Shown: piece by piece, positions 46,268-55,268 of the stretch
How the letters are laid out: every line of letters starts with the position of its first letter
Numbering within the stretch: position 1 is the stretch's first letter
Origin: Actinomadura_C sp036008685
GTDB lineage: Bacteria; Actinomycetota; Actinomycetes; Streptosporangiales; Streptosporangiaceae
NCBI GenBank assembly: GCA_036008685.1
Contig: DASYNF010000033.1
Coordinates: forward strand, 1-64,000
Length of the DNA: 64,000 bases
Direction of reading: 5' to 3'
The notes under the pieces: generated by a model
Seen by the model: only the letters and a program-made list of their open reading frames with translations
The model's database searches: none
Told to the model about the DNA's origin: nothing
Position numbers and translations under genes: made by a program

Positions 46268-47143
46268 ATGCCCGAGCCGGTCACCGTGGCGGTGGAGGAC
46301 TGCGCGCCCCCCGAACCCGAGTTTCACCGGCGGCGTGAGCTCGGGGCCGCGAGCGCGCGGTCGCTGCTGCTGACCGTGCTCGGCGAGTTCGTGCTCCCGG
46401 CGGGCCGGCCGGTCTGGACGACGACGTTCCTGCGGGCACTCGGCCTGGTCGGCGTGGAGGAGAAGGCCGGCCGCCAGGCACTCGCGCGCAGCGCCACCGA
46501 GGGGTGGCTCGACTCCGAGCGTCACGGCCGGCGGACCGCGTGGCCGCTGACCTCCGCGGGCCGGCGGCTGCTGACGGAGGGTGCCGGGCGGATCTATGGC
46601 TTCGGCGCCCCGGTGGGCGCGTGGGACGGCCGCTGGCTCGTCGTCGTCGCCAGTGTCCCGGAGGCCAGTCGCCGTCTGCGCCATCTGTTGAGGACACGGC
46701 TGGCGTGGACCGGGCTCGGCAACCTGGCCCCGGGGGTGTGGGTGAGCCCGCATCCGGGACGGGAGGCTCAGGTGCGGGAGGTCCTCGGGCAGGCGGACGT
46801 GGCGGACACCGCGACCGTCTTCGTCGGTGAGCTCGGAGACGTCCAGGAGGCCCGCCGGGTGGCCGGACAGGCGTGGGCCCTCGCGGAGATAGAGCTCGCC
46901 TACGAGACCTTCCTCACCGAGGTGCGCCGGATCCGGCCGGCCGGATCCGACGAGACACTCGCCGCGCAGATCCGGCTGGTCCAGGAGTGGCGGCGGTTTC
47001 CGTTCCTCGATCCGAGCCTGCCGCCGGAACTGCTCCCGTCCGGCTGGAGCGGGACCCGGGCCGCGGCGCTGTTCCGGGACCGGCATGACGCGTGGAAGCC
47101 GGCCGCCGACCGCCGGTGGCGGTCGATGGCGGAGGAGGCGTGA
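46268..47143 (+). CDS. PaaX-family transcriptional regulator
   Basis: A 291-residue protein with a winged-helix N-terminus (about 25-110: SARSLLLTVLGEFVLP, LGLVGVEEKAGRQALARS) and the PaaX C-terminal effector part (RWLVVVASVPEASRRLRHLLRTRLAWTGLG, PGVWVSPHPG). PaaX represses phenylacetate genes and is released by phenylacetyl-CoA. Here, divergent from boxC, it most likely answers to benzoyl-CoA or a related thioester; this is an inference. GAGGAG precedes the ATG. The thioesterase gene follows on the same strand after about 90 bases. Confidence 0.85.
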   Translation: MPEPVTVAVEDCAPPEPEFHRRRELGAASARSLLLTVLGEFVLPAGRPVWTTTFLRALGLVGVEEKAGRQALARSATEGWLDSERHGRRTAWPLTSAGRRLLTEGAGRIYGFGAPVGAWDGRWLVVVASVPEASRRLRHLLRTRLAWTGLGNLAPGVWVSPHPGREAQVREVLGQADVADTATVFVGELGDVQEARRVAGQAWALAEIELAYETFLTEVRRIRPAGSDETLAAQIRLVQEWRRFPFLDPSLPPELLPSGWSGTRAAALFRDRHDAWKPAADRRWRSMAEEA

Positions 47144-47234
47144 GCCCGGACGGCCCGGTGGCGGGCATGGCTGCGATCATGGAGTCGCTCGCCGCGCCCG
47201 GTGCCCGAGCGCCAGACGACATCAGAGGAGAACC

Positions 47235-47660
47235 GTGGAACCACCCGAGCACGTCGCCGGCTTCGAGAAGGTCCTGGGCATCGAGCACGTCGAGCTCACC
47301 GCCGACCGTGTCGTCCTGACCTGCGAGATCACCCCGGATCTGCTCCAGCCCTACGGGATCCTGCACGGTGGCGTGCACTGCTCCCTGGTGGAGACCGCGG
47401 CCAGCTACGGCGCCGCCGTCTGGTTCGGCGACAGAGGGCACGTCGTCGGCGTGGCCAACCACACCAACTTCCTGCGGGCCGCGCGGTCCGGCCTCCTGCG
47501 CGTCGTGGCCACCCCGGTCCACCGGGGCCGGACCCAGCAGCTGTGGCAGGTCGCCATCACCGACGAGACCGGCCGCGACGTGGCCCGGGGCGAGGTCCGG
47601 CTCGCCAACATCGCCTCCGCGGACGGCCTCGGCCGCGACGGCGGTTCCGAACGGTCCTGA
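47235..47660 (+). CDS. PaaI-type hotdog-fold acyl-CoA thioesterase
   Basis: A 141-residue single hotdog domain. The helix start PYGILHGGVHCSLVETAASYGA carries the catalytic HGG motif and acidic residue of the PaaI/4-hydroxybenzoyl-CoA thioesterase group. Product: free acid plus CoA. In aromatic-CoA pathways such enzymes stop CoA from being trapped in dead-end thioesters. GTG 47235 is set by GAGGAG 5 bases upstream. It lies downstream of the PaaX-type gene. Confidence 0.85.
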   Translation: MEPPEHVAGFEKVLGIEHVELTADRVVLTCEITPDLLQPYGILHGGVHCSLVETAASYGAAVWFGDRGHVVGVANHTNFLRAARSGLLRVVATPVHRGRTQQLWQVAITDETGRDVARGEVRLANIASADGLGRDGGSERS

Positions 47661-47743
47661 GTCGGACGCCCGGGCATGGTGCATCCTGGAGGGAGATCCG
47701 TCCTCGACATCCCCACGCGATGAGCCGACCTGGGAGGGACGAG

Positions 47744-48265
47744 ATGAGCACGGGTGACGACCGGGCGCCGCACCATCACGGCGGCGTCACGGAGGACCAT
47801 GCCGATCACCATGCCGGGCATGGGGGAGCGGCGACGTGGGGCGTCGCGGCTCAGGCGACCTTGCACTGTCTCACCGGCTGTGCCATCGGCGAGGTGGCCG
47901 GCATGGTGATCGGTACGGCGGCGAGGCTGCACAACGCCGCCACTGTGGTCCTCTCGGTGGTCTTGGCCTTCGTCTTCGGCTATGCCTTCACCATGCGAGG
48001 GGTCCTTCGCGCCGGCCTGGGCCTGAGAGAGGCGCTCGGAGTGGCGCTGGCGGCGGACACGGTCTCCATCGCCATCATGGAGGTGCTCGACAACGGCGTC
48101 ATGGTCTTCGTTCCCGGAGCCATGAACGCGGGCCTCGGCAGCGCGCTCTTCTGGGGCTCATTGCTCTTCTCGCTTGTGGTGGCCTTCGTGCTGACGACCC
48201 CCGTCAATCGCTGGATGATCGCGCGCGGCAAGGGGCACGCCGTGGTGCATCAGTACCACCATTGA
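47744..48265 (+). CDS. DUF4396 membrane protein with His-rich N-terminus
   Basis: A 173-residue protein. The first 35 residues contain ten His (HHHGG, DHADHHAGHGG), suggesting metal binding on the cytoplasmic side. The rest has about four hydrophobic helices, beginning with the DUF4396 signature TLHCLTGCAIGEVAGMVIG, which includes two Cys. Function unknown; in other genomes it is linked with copper and other metals, but I cannot show that here. GGGAGGG 6 bases before ATG 47744 fixes the start over an ATG at 47720. Confidence 0.78.
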   Translation: MSTGDDRAPHHHGGVTEDHADHHAGHGGAATWGVAAQATLHCLTGCAIGEVAGMVIGTAARLHNAATVVLSVVLAFVFGYAFTMRGVLRAGLGLREALGVALAADTVSIAIMEVLDNGVMVFVPGAMNAGLGSALFWGSLLFSLVVAFVLTTPVNRWMIARGKGHAVVHQYHH

Positions 48266-48393
48266 CGTCGGGCACGTCGCTCCTCTCACGGTGCTGGTGC
48301 GGGATGAGGCCCGGTGGGGTAAGGCCGAGCGGGGCCGTACGCCCCCGGCAGGACATGGCGCTCTGCGCCTGAGCCCCGTCCCCGGTCCCCGGT

Positions 48394-48434
48394 CCCCGGT
48401 GTTCGGTGCGCGTCCGTGACTCCGAGCACCGGGG
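48394..48434. terminator. Hairpin between convergent genes, with CCCCGGT repeats
   Basis: CCCCGGTGTTCGG pairs with CCGAGCACCGGGG (12 of 13) across a 15-nt loop. The left arm is the last of three tandem CCCCGGT units. It lies between the DUF4396 gene and the convergent binding-protein gene. Confidence 0.5.
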
Positions 48435-48495
48435 ATCACCATCGGCCCGGGTGTCCGGCCGTCGCGCTCGCCCCGGTCCTGGACGGCTCCGGTCG

Positions 48496-50043
48496 TCAGC
48501 CGCCGATGGCGAGGCGGTCGAGGCGGAGCCCTCCGAACGCGTCGGCGGTGACGCCGTGGACCCGCTCCGACCACACCAGGTGGTCGTGGCCGGCCCACAG
48601 CGGGATGACCGGGAGGTCGCGCAGCAATGAGTTCTCCGCCAGCCGGGCCGGGATGATGCCGTCCCCCGGCGTGTCCGCGTCCTGCGCCCGGCGGATCAGG
48701 CCATCGGGATGGTCGCCGCGATAGCCGGTCGGAGCGTCCAGCAGCGGGGCCAGCGCGGCCACCGGGCTGGGATAGTCCGCGGCCGAGTGAAGGACGAACG
48801 GCCCGTCGGCCTTCTCGTCCGCGAGGGCCTCACGGAGGTCCGCGGCGGGAAGCGACTTCAGCCGTACGTCCAGCTTCAGGCCGGCCCGCAGCTGTTCGGC
48901 GACGGCGGTGACCCAGGACCCGTCGCCGGAACCGGCGTCGTACCAGAGGGTGACGGGACCGGTCAGGCCGCCGGCGTCGGCCAGGGCGTCGGCCGCCGCG
49001 GCGGGGTCGTGCAGGCACACCCGGCACTGACCCTCCCGGCGGCCCGGCACGATCCCGGGCGGGATCAGGGAGTCGGCGGGAGAGGCCTGGTGGCCGAGGG
49101 CCCCTTCGGTGACGGCACCGCGATCGATGGCCATGGAAAGGGCCCGTCGTACTGTCACCGAGGCGAAGCGCTCATCCCACTGTGGCACGGCCAGATACGT
49201 CATCGACCGGCCGGGCACGTTCAGGTGCCGGTCGCGGAAGTCGGCGTCCAGGGACCCGTGCTCGTCGGGCGGGACCTGTGTGGCGATGTCGAGGTCGCCG
49301 GACCGGGCGGCCGTGTACTGCCGCGCGGCGTCCGGCATCGCCTTCACCACGATGGTCCTGTCCTTCGGGCCCGCGGAGACACGGGTGAGCGTGATCTCTC
49401 GCGGGCTGTGGCTCCGCACCCGGAACGGGCCGTTGCCCACCGGCAGCCGCCCGTACGACCGCCAGTCGCGCGAGGCCAGGACGCGCTCGGGCAGCGGCAG
49501 GAAGGCGGGGTCGGCCAGCAGCGCCGGAAACCCGTTCAGCGGGTGCTCGAGCGTGATCCGGAGGGTGCGGTCGCCGGTCACCGTGAGCCCCTCGACCCGG
49601 CCCGTCCGGGCCGCCCGCTCCGCACCCTTGACATGGGCCACGTCGGTGAACAGCCGAGCTCCCCGCCAGCCTTCGCGCAGCACGGCCGTCCAGGCGCCGG
49701 CGAACGAGTTCGCCGTCACGGGGGAGCCGTCCTGGAACCGGCCGCCCGCCCTGAGCCGTACGGTCCATACCCGCCGGTCGTGGCTCGTGATGGACTCGGC
49801 CGCCGCGTCCACCGTGGCGCCCGTCCGCGGATCGTGGGACACCAGGCCGGTCCAGACGGCATTGGCGATCATCCGGCCGGTGGCGTCCCGTACGTCGCCG
49901 GGGATCAGCGTCGCCGGCGCGGCCGCACCGATGGAGATCCGGGGATCCTCCGGCCCGCTCCACGCCTTCACGGCCACCACGGGCGCCACGAGCATCGCCA
50001 CGGCTCCGGTGATCAGTGCGACGGTGCGCGTGGTGGTCTTCAC
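48496..50043 (-). CDS. Orphan extracellular solute-binding protein (SBP_bac_5 family)
   Basis: A 515-residue exported binding protein of the peptide/nickel/oligosaccharide type. The family signature region is visible (NAVWTGLVSHDPRTG, WTVRLRAGGRFQDGSPVTANSFAGAW in two parts, NGPFRVRSHSP, RALSMAIDRGAV). The N-terminus is hydrophobic (VALITGAVAMLVAPVVAVKAW) but has no lipobox Cys, which is unusual because actinomycete binding proteins are normally lipoproteins. No permease or ATPase gene is adjacent. GTG 50043 follows GGGGAGG closely. It may be a secreted receptor or a shared subunit. Confidence 0.82.
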   Translation of the reverse strand: MKTTTRTVALITGAVAMLVAPVVAVKAWSGPEDPRISIGAAAPATLIPGDVRDATGRMIANAVWTGLVSHDPRTGATVDAAAESITSHDRRVWTVRLRAGGRFQDGSPVTANSFAGAWTAVLREGWRGARLFTDVAHVKGAERAARTGRVEGLTVTGDRTLRITLEHPLNGFPALLADPAFLPLPERVLASRDWRSYGRLPVGNGPFRVRSHSPREITLTRVSAGPKDRTIVVKAMPDAARQYTAARSGDLDIATQVPPDEHGSLDADFRDRHLNVPGRSMTYLAVPQWDERFASVTVRRALSMAIDRGAVTEGALGHQASPADSLIPPGIVPGRREGQCRVCLHDPAAAADALADAGGLTGPVTLWYDAGSGDGSWVTAVAEQLRAGLKLDVRLKSLPAADLREALADEKADGPFVLHSAADYPSPVAALAPLLDAPTGYRGDHPDGLIRRAQDADTPGDGIIPARLAENSLLRDLPVIPLWAGHDHLVWSERVHGVTADAFGGLRLDRLAIGG

Positions 50044-50293
50044 GGGCCTCCCCGGCGGTCTGCGGCGACGTGCCCGCTCTGGGGCGCGGACACGGACGAC
50101 GCGGTGAGCGTACGGCACCCGCCTCGGGCACGGAAGATCACGGCTGCGCGGGCACCGGTGATGGGCGCCGACCGGCCGCGGATGTGACGACCTCACAGAC
50201 CCGAGCGGCATTTTCGTCATTCGTCGCCGGTGATCATTGAGCGCGCCGCCTTGACACTGGTCGCGGCGATCGATCGCTCGAACTGGAGGCGTG

Positions 50294-51739
50294 ATGTCCC
50301 CCCGTACCACGACCAGACGCGCCGTGCACGGCGCCGTCGCGGTCACCGCGTCCCTGGTGGTGATGGCAGGCACAGCGTGGGCGTGCCCTGGACCGGACGC
50401 TCACCAGACCCGGACACAGGCCGCTCAACGGACCCAGGGTGAGGGCCGTGACCTGGGGGCCCACGCGGGTCACTTCCGGCGCGCCACCGGGAAGACCTCG
50501 GGTCAGGCGTCCGAGGCGATCAAGGGCGTCAAGCTCGTCGGCACGGCGCCGGACGCCAAGTCGGCCACCTCCCTGGTGTTCATGGACTACGGCAGGGGAC
50601 CGCACAAGCGCACCATTCTGTTCGCCTCCGGCGGCTATGGGCTCCAGGCCTACGACATCACCGCCGACCCGGCGCACCCGAAGCTCGTCGGCCGGTTCGA
50701 CCTGCCGGGTTTCTGGGAGGGCGAGGACACCGACGCCGACCACAAGCGAAAGATCATCTATCTGTCGCGGGACCCACGGGCGTTCGGGGGCAACACCGCC
50801 ACCGGCGAATCCGGTGTCTACGTCATCGACGTCGCCAAGCCGGAGAGCATGAAGCAGCTCGCCTACCAGGTCCTGCCGGCCGGGCACACCACCTCCTGCG
50901 TCAACGACTGTCAGTACCTGTGGACCGGCGGCCCGTCCAAGGCGAGCTGGATGCCGGCGGACTGGGGCGGCCGGCCGGTGTGGGTGACGGACGTACGCGA
51001 TCCGCGCAGGCCCAAGGTCTTCAAGGACCCGATCGACACCGGGCGCAACGACGGCAGGACCGACTACACCCACGACATCCAGGTCGACTCGGGAGGTGTG
51101 GCCTGGGCGTCCGGCCGGGGCGGCGTGCGAGGCTACTACACCGGTGGCCGGCACTTCGACCCGGTGAAGAAGCGGTTCCGCACGGCCACGGCTTTCGATC
51201 CGGTGCCCTACGCGGGCGGCGGCATCGACGAGGCCACGACCAACTCCTCGTTCATGCACAACAGCTACCGCGCGGTCGGGCGCACCGGGGACCAGGCGGC
51301 GGACCCGAGGAAGTGGGGCGACGGCCAGATCCTCTACATCACCGAGGAGACCTTCAACGACGGGTGCGCCGATGACGGGCTGCTCGTCATCGCCTCCCTG
51401 AAGGGCTCCCACCGCGGTGAGGGCTGGCGCTCGACCCCGCAGAAGCCGTTCCGGCTGCAGACGCTGAGCACCTGGGGAGCGGCGGGCAAGGAGGGCAGCC
51501 GGCCCGACTCCGACGACTGCTCGGCCCACTACTTCTCGGTGCGCGACGGCGTGATCGCGCAGTCGTTCTACTCGCAGGGCACCAGGTTCCTGGACGTACG
51601 TGACCCGACCAACCCCCGGCAGGTCGCCTACTTCCGGCCCGACGACGCGCTGTCCTGGGCGCCGTACTGGCACGGGAACCACATCTACGTCGCCGACCAC
51701 ACCCGCGGGATCGACGTCCTCGAGCCGACGTTCCGCTGA
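50294..51739 (+). CDS. Secreted LVIVD-repeat beta-propeller-like protein
   Basis: A 481-residue exported protein. After the signal sequence (AVAVTASLVVMAGTAWA) come repeated blade-like units containing the LVIVD-type pattern (AYDITADPAHPKLVGRFDLPG, YVIDVAKPESMKQLAYQVLP, WVTDVRDPRRPKVF, FLDVRDPTNPRQVAYF). It has three Cys pairs, and an extracytoplasmic place is likely. No enzyme motif is visible; these propellers are thought to bind proteins or act as scaffolds. ATG 50294 has GGAGG 4 bases upstream. It is divergent from the orphan solute-binding protein gene. Confidence 0.83.
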   Translation: MSPRTTTRRAVHGAVAVTASLVVMAGTAWACPGPDAHQTRTQAAQRTQGEGRDLGAHAGHFRRATGKTSGQASEAIKGVKLVGTAPDAKSATSLVFMDYGRGPHKRTILFASGGYGLQAYDITADPAHPKLVGRFDLPGFWEGEDTDADHKRKIIYLSRDPRAFGGNTATGESGVYVIDVAKPESMKQLAYQVLPAGHTTSCVNDCQYLWTGGPSKASWMPADWGGRPVWVTDVRDPRRPKVFKDPIDTGRNDGRTDYTHDIQVDSGGVAWASGRGGVRGYYTGGRHFDPVKKRFRTATAFDPVPYAGGGIDEATTNSSFMHNSYRAVGRTGDQAADPRKWGDGQILYITEETFNDGCADDGLLVIASLKGSHRGEGWRSTPQKPFRLQTLSTWGAAGKEGSRPDSDDCSAHYFSVRDGVIAQSFYSQGTRFLDVRDPTNPRQVAYFRPDDALSWAPYWHGNHIYVADHTRGIDVLEPTFR

Positions 51740-51815
51740 GCCCGTACGGCCTCCCCGGTGACCGGCCCACGCCGCCGGTCACCGCGGGTGCCCGTATATC
51801 GACTCCCGAGCCGCT

Positions 51816-51858
51816 TGACAGCCTGATCTCCTGATCGAGAGTCGCCTGATCGCTGTCA
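51816..51858. promoter_or_regulatory. Inverted repeat with inner CTGATC triplication
   Basis: TGACAGC and GCTGTCA are perfect inverted arms 29 bases apart, and CTGATC occurs three times between them. It lies just before a broken DUF4253 gene. It may be a surviving operator. Confidence 0.35.
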
Positions 51859-51964
51859 GTGATGATCTCTAATCTCGTGGCATGACATCCGCACGCATCA
51901 CGACCGAAATCCATCAGATCCTGCGGTCGCCCTGGTACGAAGTCGATTGCTCCAGGGCATCGGC

Positions 51965-52217
51965 ATGACGCTTTTCCGTCTTCCGGATGGCCTTCCTCCT
52001 GGACGGTCGCTCCTCCCACTGCTGTGGCTCTCCGACCACGCCGTGGCGGAACCCGCGGCGTGGTGGGCTCTCTGCCAGAAGCAGCAGGACATCACCGGCT
52101 TGCGCCCGGTGCTCTACTCCTGGCCCAGTGACCCGGGCCGTGCCCTGGACCCCGCTGAAGTCAGCGCGTTGGCTTGTCGACGCCCAGCTGTGGGAATTCT
52201 GGTGGGACCAGCCATAG
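51965..52217 (+). pseudogene. Broken DUF4253-like gene
   Basis: The first frame encodes MTLFRLPDGLPPGR, PLLWLSDHAVAEPAAWWALC and TGLRPVLYSWPSDPG. This is the N-terminal pattern of DUF4253 proteins (short Pro-rich start, LLWLSD, W-x2-L, TGL-P-L). Around 52160 the pattern shifts to another frame (VDAQLWEFWWDQP) and stops at 52217. The conserved C-terminal half of the family is missing. A 28-residue frame at 51882-51968 overlaps the start by 4 bases and may be part of the same ruin. Recognition rests on a short stretch. Confidence 0.5.
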
Positions 52218-52251
52218 GCCTCGAGGAGGGAGCCCGCGGACCTGACCGGGG

Positions 52252-53037
52252 TCAGAGGGCGACGAAGGCGAGACCTCGTTGCTGCAACGCGGGGATCACG
52301 GTCCGGAGTGCCTCGATGGTCTGAACGCGGTTTCCGCCGCCGTCGTGGCAGAGGAGGATGTCACCGGGCTGTGCGCCCAGGAGCCTGCGGGCGATCGTCT
52401 GCGCCCCCGGACGCGTCCAGTCACGGGTGTCGACCTGCCAGTCGATGCAGATCATGCTATGGGCGGCGGCGGTGTCCAGGATCTGAGGCGACCAGGCCCC
52501 GCCGGGGGCGCGGAAGTACTTGGGGGCGACGCCGGTGGTCTGCGCGATCCGGTCGTGTCCACCGCCGATCTCTCCTTCGATCCGGGCCGCCGGGAGCCGG
52601 GGCAGGTTCAGCGGGTGGGTCACCGTGTGACCGGAGATCTGATGGCCCTCGGCGACGATGCGCTGCACCAGCTTCGGCCACTCCGTGACCTGCAACCCGA
52701 TGACCGAGAACGTGGCGGGCACCTTGTACCGGGCCAGCAGGTCCAGCAGCATCGGGGTGTAGGTCGGATGCGGGCCGTCGTCGATGGTCAGTGCGACCGC
52801 GTTGGCCGGAGCGGCGGGCGTGAGGTCGTGCAGGGTGTGGACGGGCCGGCGGATCGCCTGAACCGGCTTGCCGTGCGCATAGCTCGGATTCGGCGGCGGT
52901 GCCTTGCGCTTCGGCCGGTTGGCGGCCCTCTTCGGAGCCTCGCCGGGTCGTACGGCCCGCGCCACCTCGGGTGCCCCGCCCGCGAGCACTCCGGCCCCCG
53001 CCGCGGCGAAGGTCATCAGTGCGTGCCGTCTGTCCAT
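52252..53037 (-). CDS. Exported polysaccharide deacetylase (copy A)
   Basis: A 261-residue NodB-type CE4 enzyme with a twin-Arg-like N-terminus (MDRRHALMTFAAAGAGVLAGG). The catalytic core has LTIDDGPHP (metal Asp and base Asp), HTVTHPLN (two metal His) and RAPGGAWS. It would remove N-acetyl groups from peptidoglycan, chitin oligomers or exopolysaccharide. About half of its sequence matches copy B (53253-54041), including the same C-terminal ALRTVIPxLxQRGLxFVAL pattern. It ends 35 bases after the DUF4253 remnant on the opposite strand. Confidence 0.85.
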   Translation of the reverse strand: MDRRHALMTFAAAGAGVLAGGAPEVARAVRPGEAPKRAANRPKRKAPPPNPSYAHGKPVQAIRRPVHTLHDLTPAAPANAVALTIDDGPHPTYTPMLLDLLARYKVPATFSVIGLQVTEWPKLVQRIVAEGHQISGHTVTHPLNLPRLPAARIEGEIGGGHDRIAQTTGVAPKYFRAPGGAWSPQILDTAAAHSMICIDWQVDTRDWTRPGAQTIARRLLGAQPGDILLCHDGGGNRVQTIEALRTVIPALQQRGLAFVAL

Positions 53038-53147
53038 CCACGCCGCCCTCTGAAGTTGATCTAGGTCAATGTACTCAGCCCCCTATGACGCCGGACGATC
53101 GGGTCGGGTTCGATGGATCTTGAGGACGTCGTGGTGGCGGGAACGCC

Positions 53148-53184
53148 TGCGAGTCGAGCCGGCGGTTCTGCGGCTCGGCTCGCA
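53148..53184 (-). terminator. 14-bp hairpin between the two deacetylase genes
   Basis: TGCGAGTCGAGCCG pairs with CGGCTCGGCTCGCA with one mismatch (a possible G-U pair) over a 9-nt loop, about 70 bases after the stop of copy B. The two deacetylase genes are therefore probably separate transcription units. Confidence 0.5.
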
Positions 53185-53252
53185 GGAGCCGTGTCAGCCG
53201 GTGGGCCCTGTAGGCCGGCCGGGGCGGCGGGTCGAGGATGGGCCGAGATGGG

Positions 53253-54041
53253 TCAGAGCGCGACGAAGGTGAGTCCTCGCTGCTTGAGGCCGGGGATCAC
53301 GGTCCGCAGTGCCTGGATGGTCTCGGAGCGGTCTCCGCCGCCGTCGTGGCAGAGGAGGATGTCCCCGGCCTTCGCGCCCAGCAGTGTGCTCGCGATCGAC
53401 CGCGTGCCGGGACTGGCCCAGTCGCGGGGATCGATCTCCCAGTCGACGCAGATCATGTCGTGCTCCGCGGCCGTGTCCAGGATCCGGGACGACCAGGCCC
53501 CGCCCGGGGCGCGGAAGAGCCTCGGGGCGACGCCCGCCGTCTGGGCGATGCGGTCGTGCGCGCCGCCGATCTCCTCCCGCATCCGGGCGGCCGAAAGCGC
53601 CGGCAGGTCCATCGGGTGGGTGACGGTGTGATCGGCGACCTGGTGCCCCGCGGCGACCATCCGCTGGATCATCGTGGGAAACTCCTTGACCTGGAGGCCG
53701 ACCAGGAAGAACGTCGCGGGAACCTCGAACTCCGCGAGCAGGTCCAGCATCATCGGCGTCCACTTCTGGTCCGGGCCGTCGTCGATGGTGAGCGCCACGG
53801 CGTTGGGAGGAGCGGCCGGAGTGAGGTCGCGCAGGTTGTGCACCGGCCGGCGTAAGGCCCGCATCCGGCGGCCGCGCGCATAACCGGGATCGGGCGGCGG
53901 CTGTCGCACCGGCCGGTGTGCGGCGTGCGGTGGAGATCCATCCTCCCGCGACCTCCCCAGGCGCGTTCCGGCCGCCACCAACGCTCCGGTGCCGACCGCC
54001 GCCAAGGTCACCAGAGTCTGCCGCCTGCCCAATCCGTTCAC
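53253..54041 (-). CDS. Exported polysaccharide deacetylase (copy B)
   Basis: A 262-residue CE4-family enzyme. The hydrophobic, Arg-bearing N-terminus (GLGRRQTLVTLAAVGTGALVAAG) resembles a twin-Arg signal. The core motifs are LTIDDGPDQ, DHTVTHPMD and RAPGGAWS, all catalytic residues intact. It is a tandem paralogue of copy A. Differences cluster in the N-terminal linker and in the loop after HPM/HPL, which may change substrate. GTG 54041 is supported by AGGGGGC upstream. A strong hairpin separates it from copy A. Confidence 0.85.
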   Translation of the reverse strand: MNGLGRRQTLVTLAAVGTGALVAAGTRLGRSREDGSPPHAAHRPVRQPPPDPGYARGRRMRALRRPVHNLRDLTPAAPPNAVALTIDDGPDQKWTPMMLDLLAEFEVPATFFLVGLQVKEFPTMIQRMVAAGHQVADHTVTHPMDLPALSAARMREEIGGAHDRIAQTAGVAPRLFRAPGGAWSSRILDTAAEHDMICVDWEIDPRDWASPGTRSIASTLLGAKAGDILLCHDGGGDRSETIQALRTVIPGLKQRGLTFVAL

Positions 54042-54307
54042 GCCGCCCCCTGAAAGCCGATGTGGCCGTTGCCCGATCCGGTCCCGCCTGGGACCACGGC
54101 CCCGCCGGCCGTGGTCCGGTGCGGTTGTGGCACATCGGGTTCCCGGTGGTCGCGACCGTGGCGGCCTCCCGGCCGCTATGTGTACGCCTACCCCCTGGCC
54201 TGCCGGGCGCAATGCCTGCGAAGGCCGAGCTCCGATGCTTTCCTGCCCAAGCAAGGGTGAAAAGGGTCAAGGCGTCGAACCGGGGCTCCGGCGATCGAGC
54301 GGGCCGA

Positions 54308-55042
54308 TCAGGAAGAACCGGTGCGGGGGAGGTGGATCAGGTCCACCGTGCCGAGGATGTGTGCCTCCATCTCGGCGCGGGCCGCGGCCGTATCCTGCTC
54401 GCGCAGCGCCGCGATGATGCCCTCGTGATCGTGAAGGCGTTCGCTGACCGCCTCGGCCAGCGGCTGCGGTCCACCGGTGGTGTTGATCAGCAGGTCTGAC
54501 ATGTCCCACATGCGGCGGCTGATCTGGGCCATCACCCGGGAGTGGGCCATCGCGTGCACGACCACGTGGAACTCGCGGTTGAGGACCCGATAGCCGTGGG
54601 AGCGCGCACCCGGGTCGTCTTCGGCGACGAGCTCGGCGATCCTGCGGTTGGCCTGCTCCAGCTCGGCGAGCTGGGTCTCGGTGCGCCGCTGGGCGGCGAC
54701 ACCGGCCACCGCACCTTCGAGACCGGCGAAGATCGCGAAGAAGTCCTCGACCTCGGCGGCCTCGTACACGGGGACATGGCAGCCGACCTGCGGGATGATC
54801 TCTACGAGGCCGTCGGTCGCCAGCCGCCGGAGCCCGTCCATGATGGGCTGCTTGCTGACCTCGAACTCGGCCTTCAGCGATTCGACCGCCAGGCGCTCAC
54901 CGGCCTGGTAGCCGCCACCGAGCAGGCGTTCCTTGATGAGGTCGTAGATCACGGGTGCGAGCCGCTTACCGGACCGGACGGCGACAGGTCGCACCGCGGA
55001 TGACCCTGTGGCCACGCTGGACGGCCCCGCCGGTGTCGACAT
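54308..55042 (-). CDS. GntR/FadR-family transcriptional regulator
   Basis: A 244-residue regulator. The GntR winged helix (about 28-95: VIYDLIKERLLGGGYQAGERLAVESLKAEFEVSKQPI in sections) is followed by an all-helical FCD effector domain with possible metal His residues (NREFHVVVHAMAH and HDHEGIIAAL). FCD regulators answer to small organic acids. No operon partner is obvious: it is divergent from the membrane-protein pair at 55269. No clear ribosome-binding site precedes ATG 55042. Confidence 0.85.
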   Translation of the reverse strand: MSTPAGPSSVATGSSAVRPVAVRSGKRLAPVIYDLIKERLLGGGYQAGERLAVESLKAEFEVSKQPIMDGLRRLATDGLVEIIPQVGCHVPVYEAAEVEDFFAIFAGLEGAVAGVAAQRRTETQLAELEQANRRIAELVAEDDPGARSHGYRVLNREFHVVVHAMAHSRVMAQISRRMWDMSDLLINTTGGPQPLAEAVSERLHDHEGIIAALREQDTAAARAEMEAHILGTVDLIHLPRTGSS

Positions 55043-55268
55043 GGCAGCAGAGTAGCCGCCGCCACCGCCGATGACGGCATCTCGGCCGGTCCAGGTCCGC
55101 CTCCGAACAGGCCGAGCAGTTCCTGCACATGGGCGTTGTCGAGGAGACCGCCGAGGGCATCGTCGTCCGGGCCCTTTTGCGAAAGGAGGCGGGGACCGGG
55201 GAGTCCGGGGGAGCGGATCCGGGCATCCCTGGGGCGCGAGTCCGTGTCCCACACAGGTGGAGGCGTAT

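Noticed and set aside
48380..48400. CCCCGGT tandem repeat as a CRISPR or larger repeat array
   Set aside because: Only three short units, forming one arm of a terminator hairpin; no spacers.
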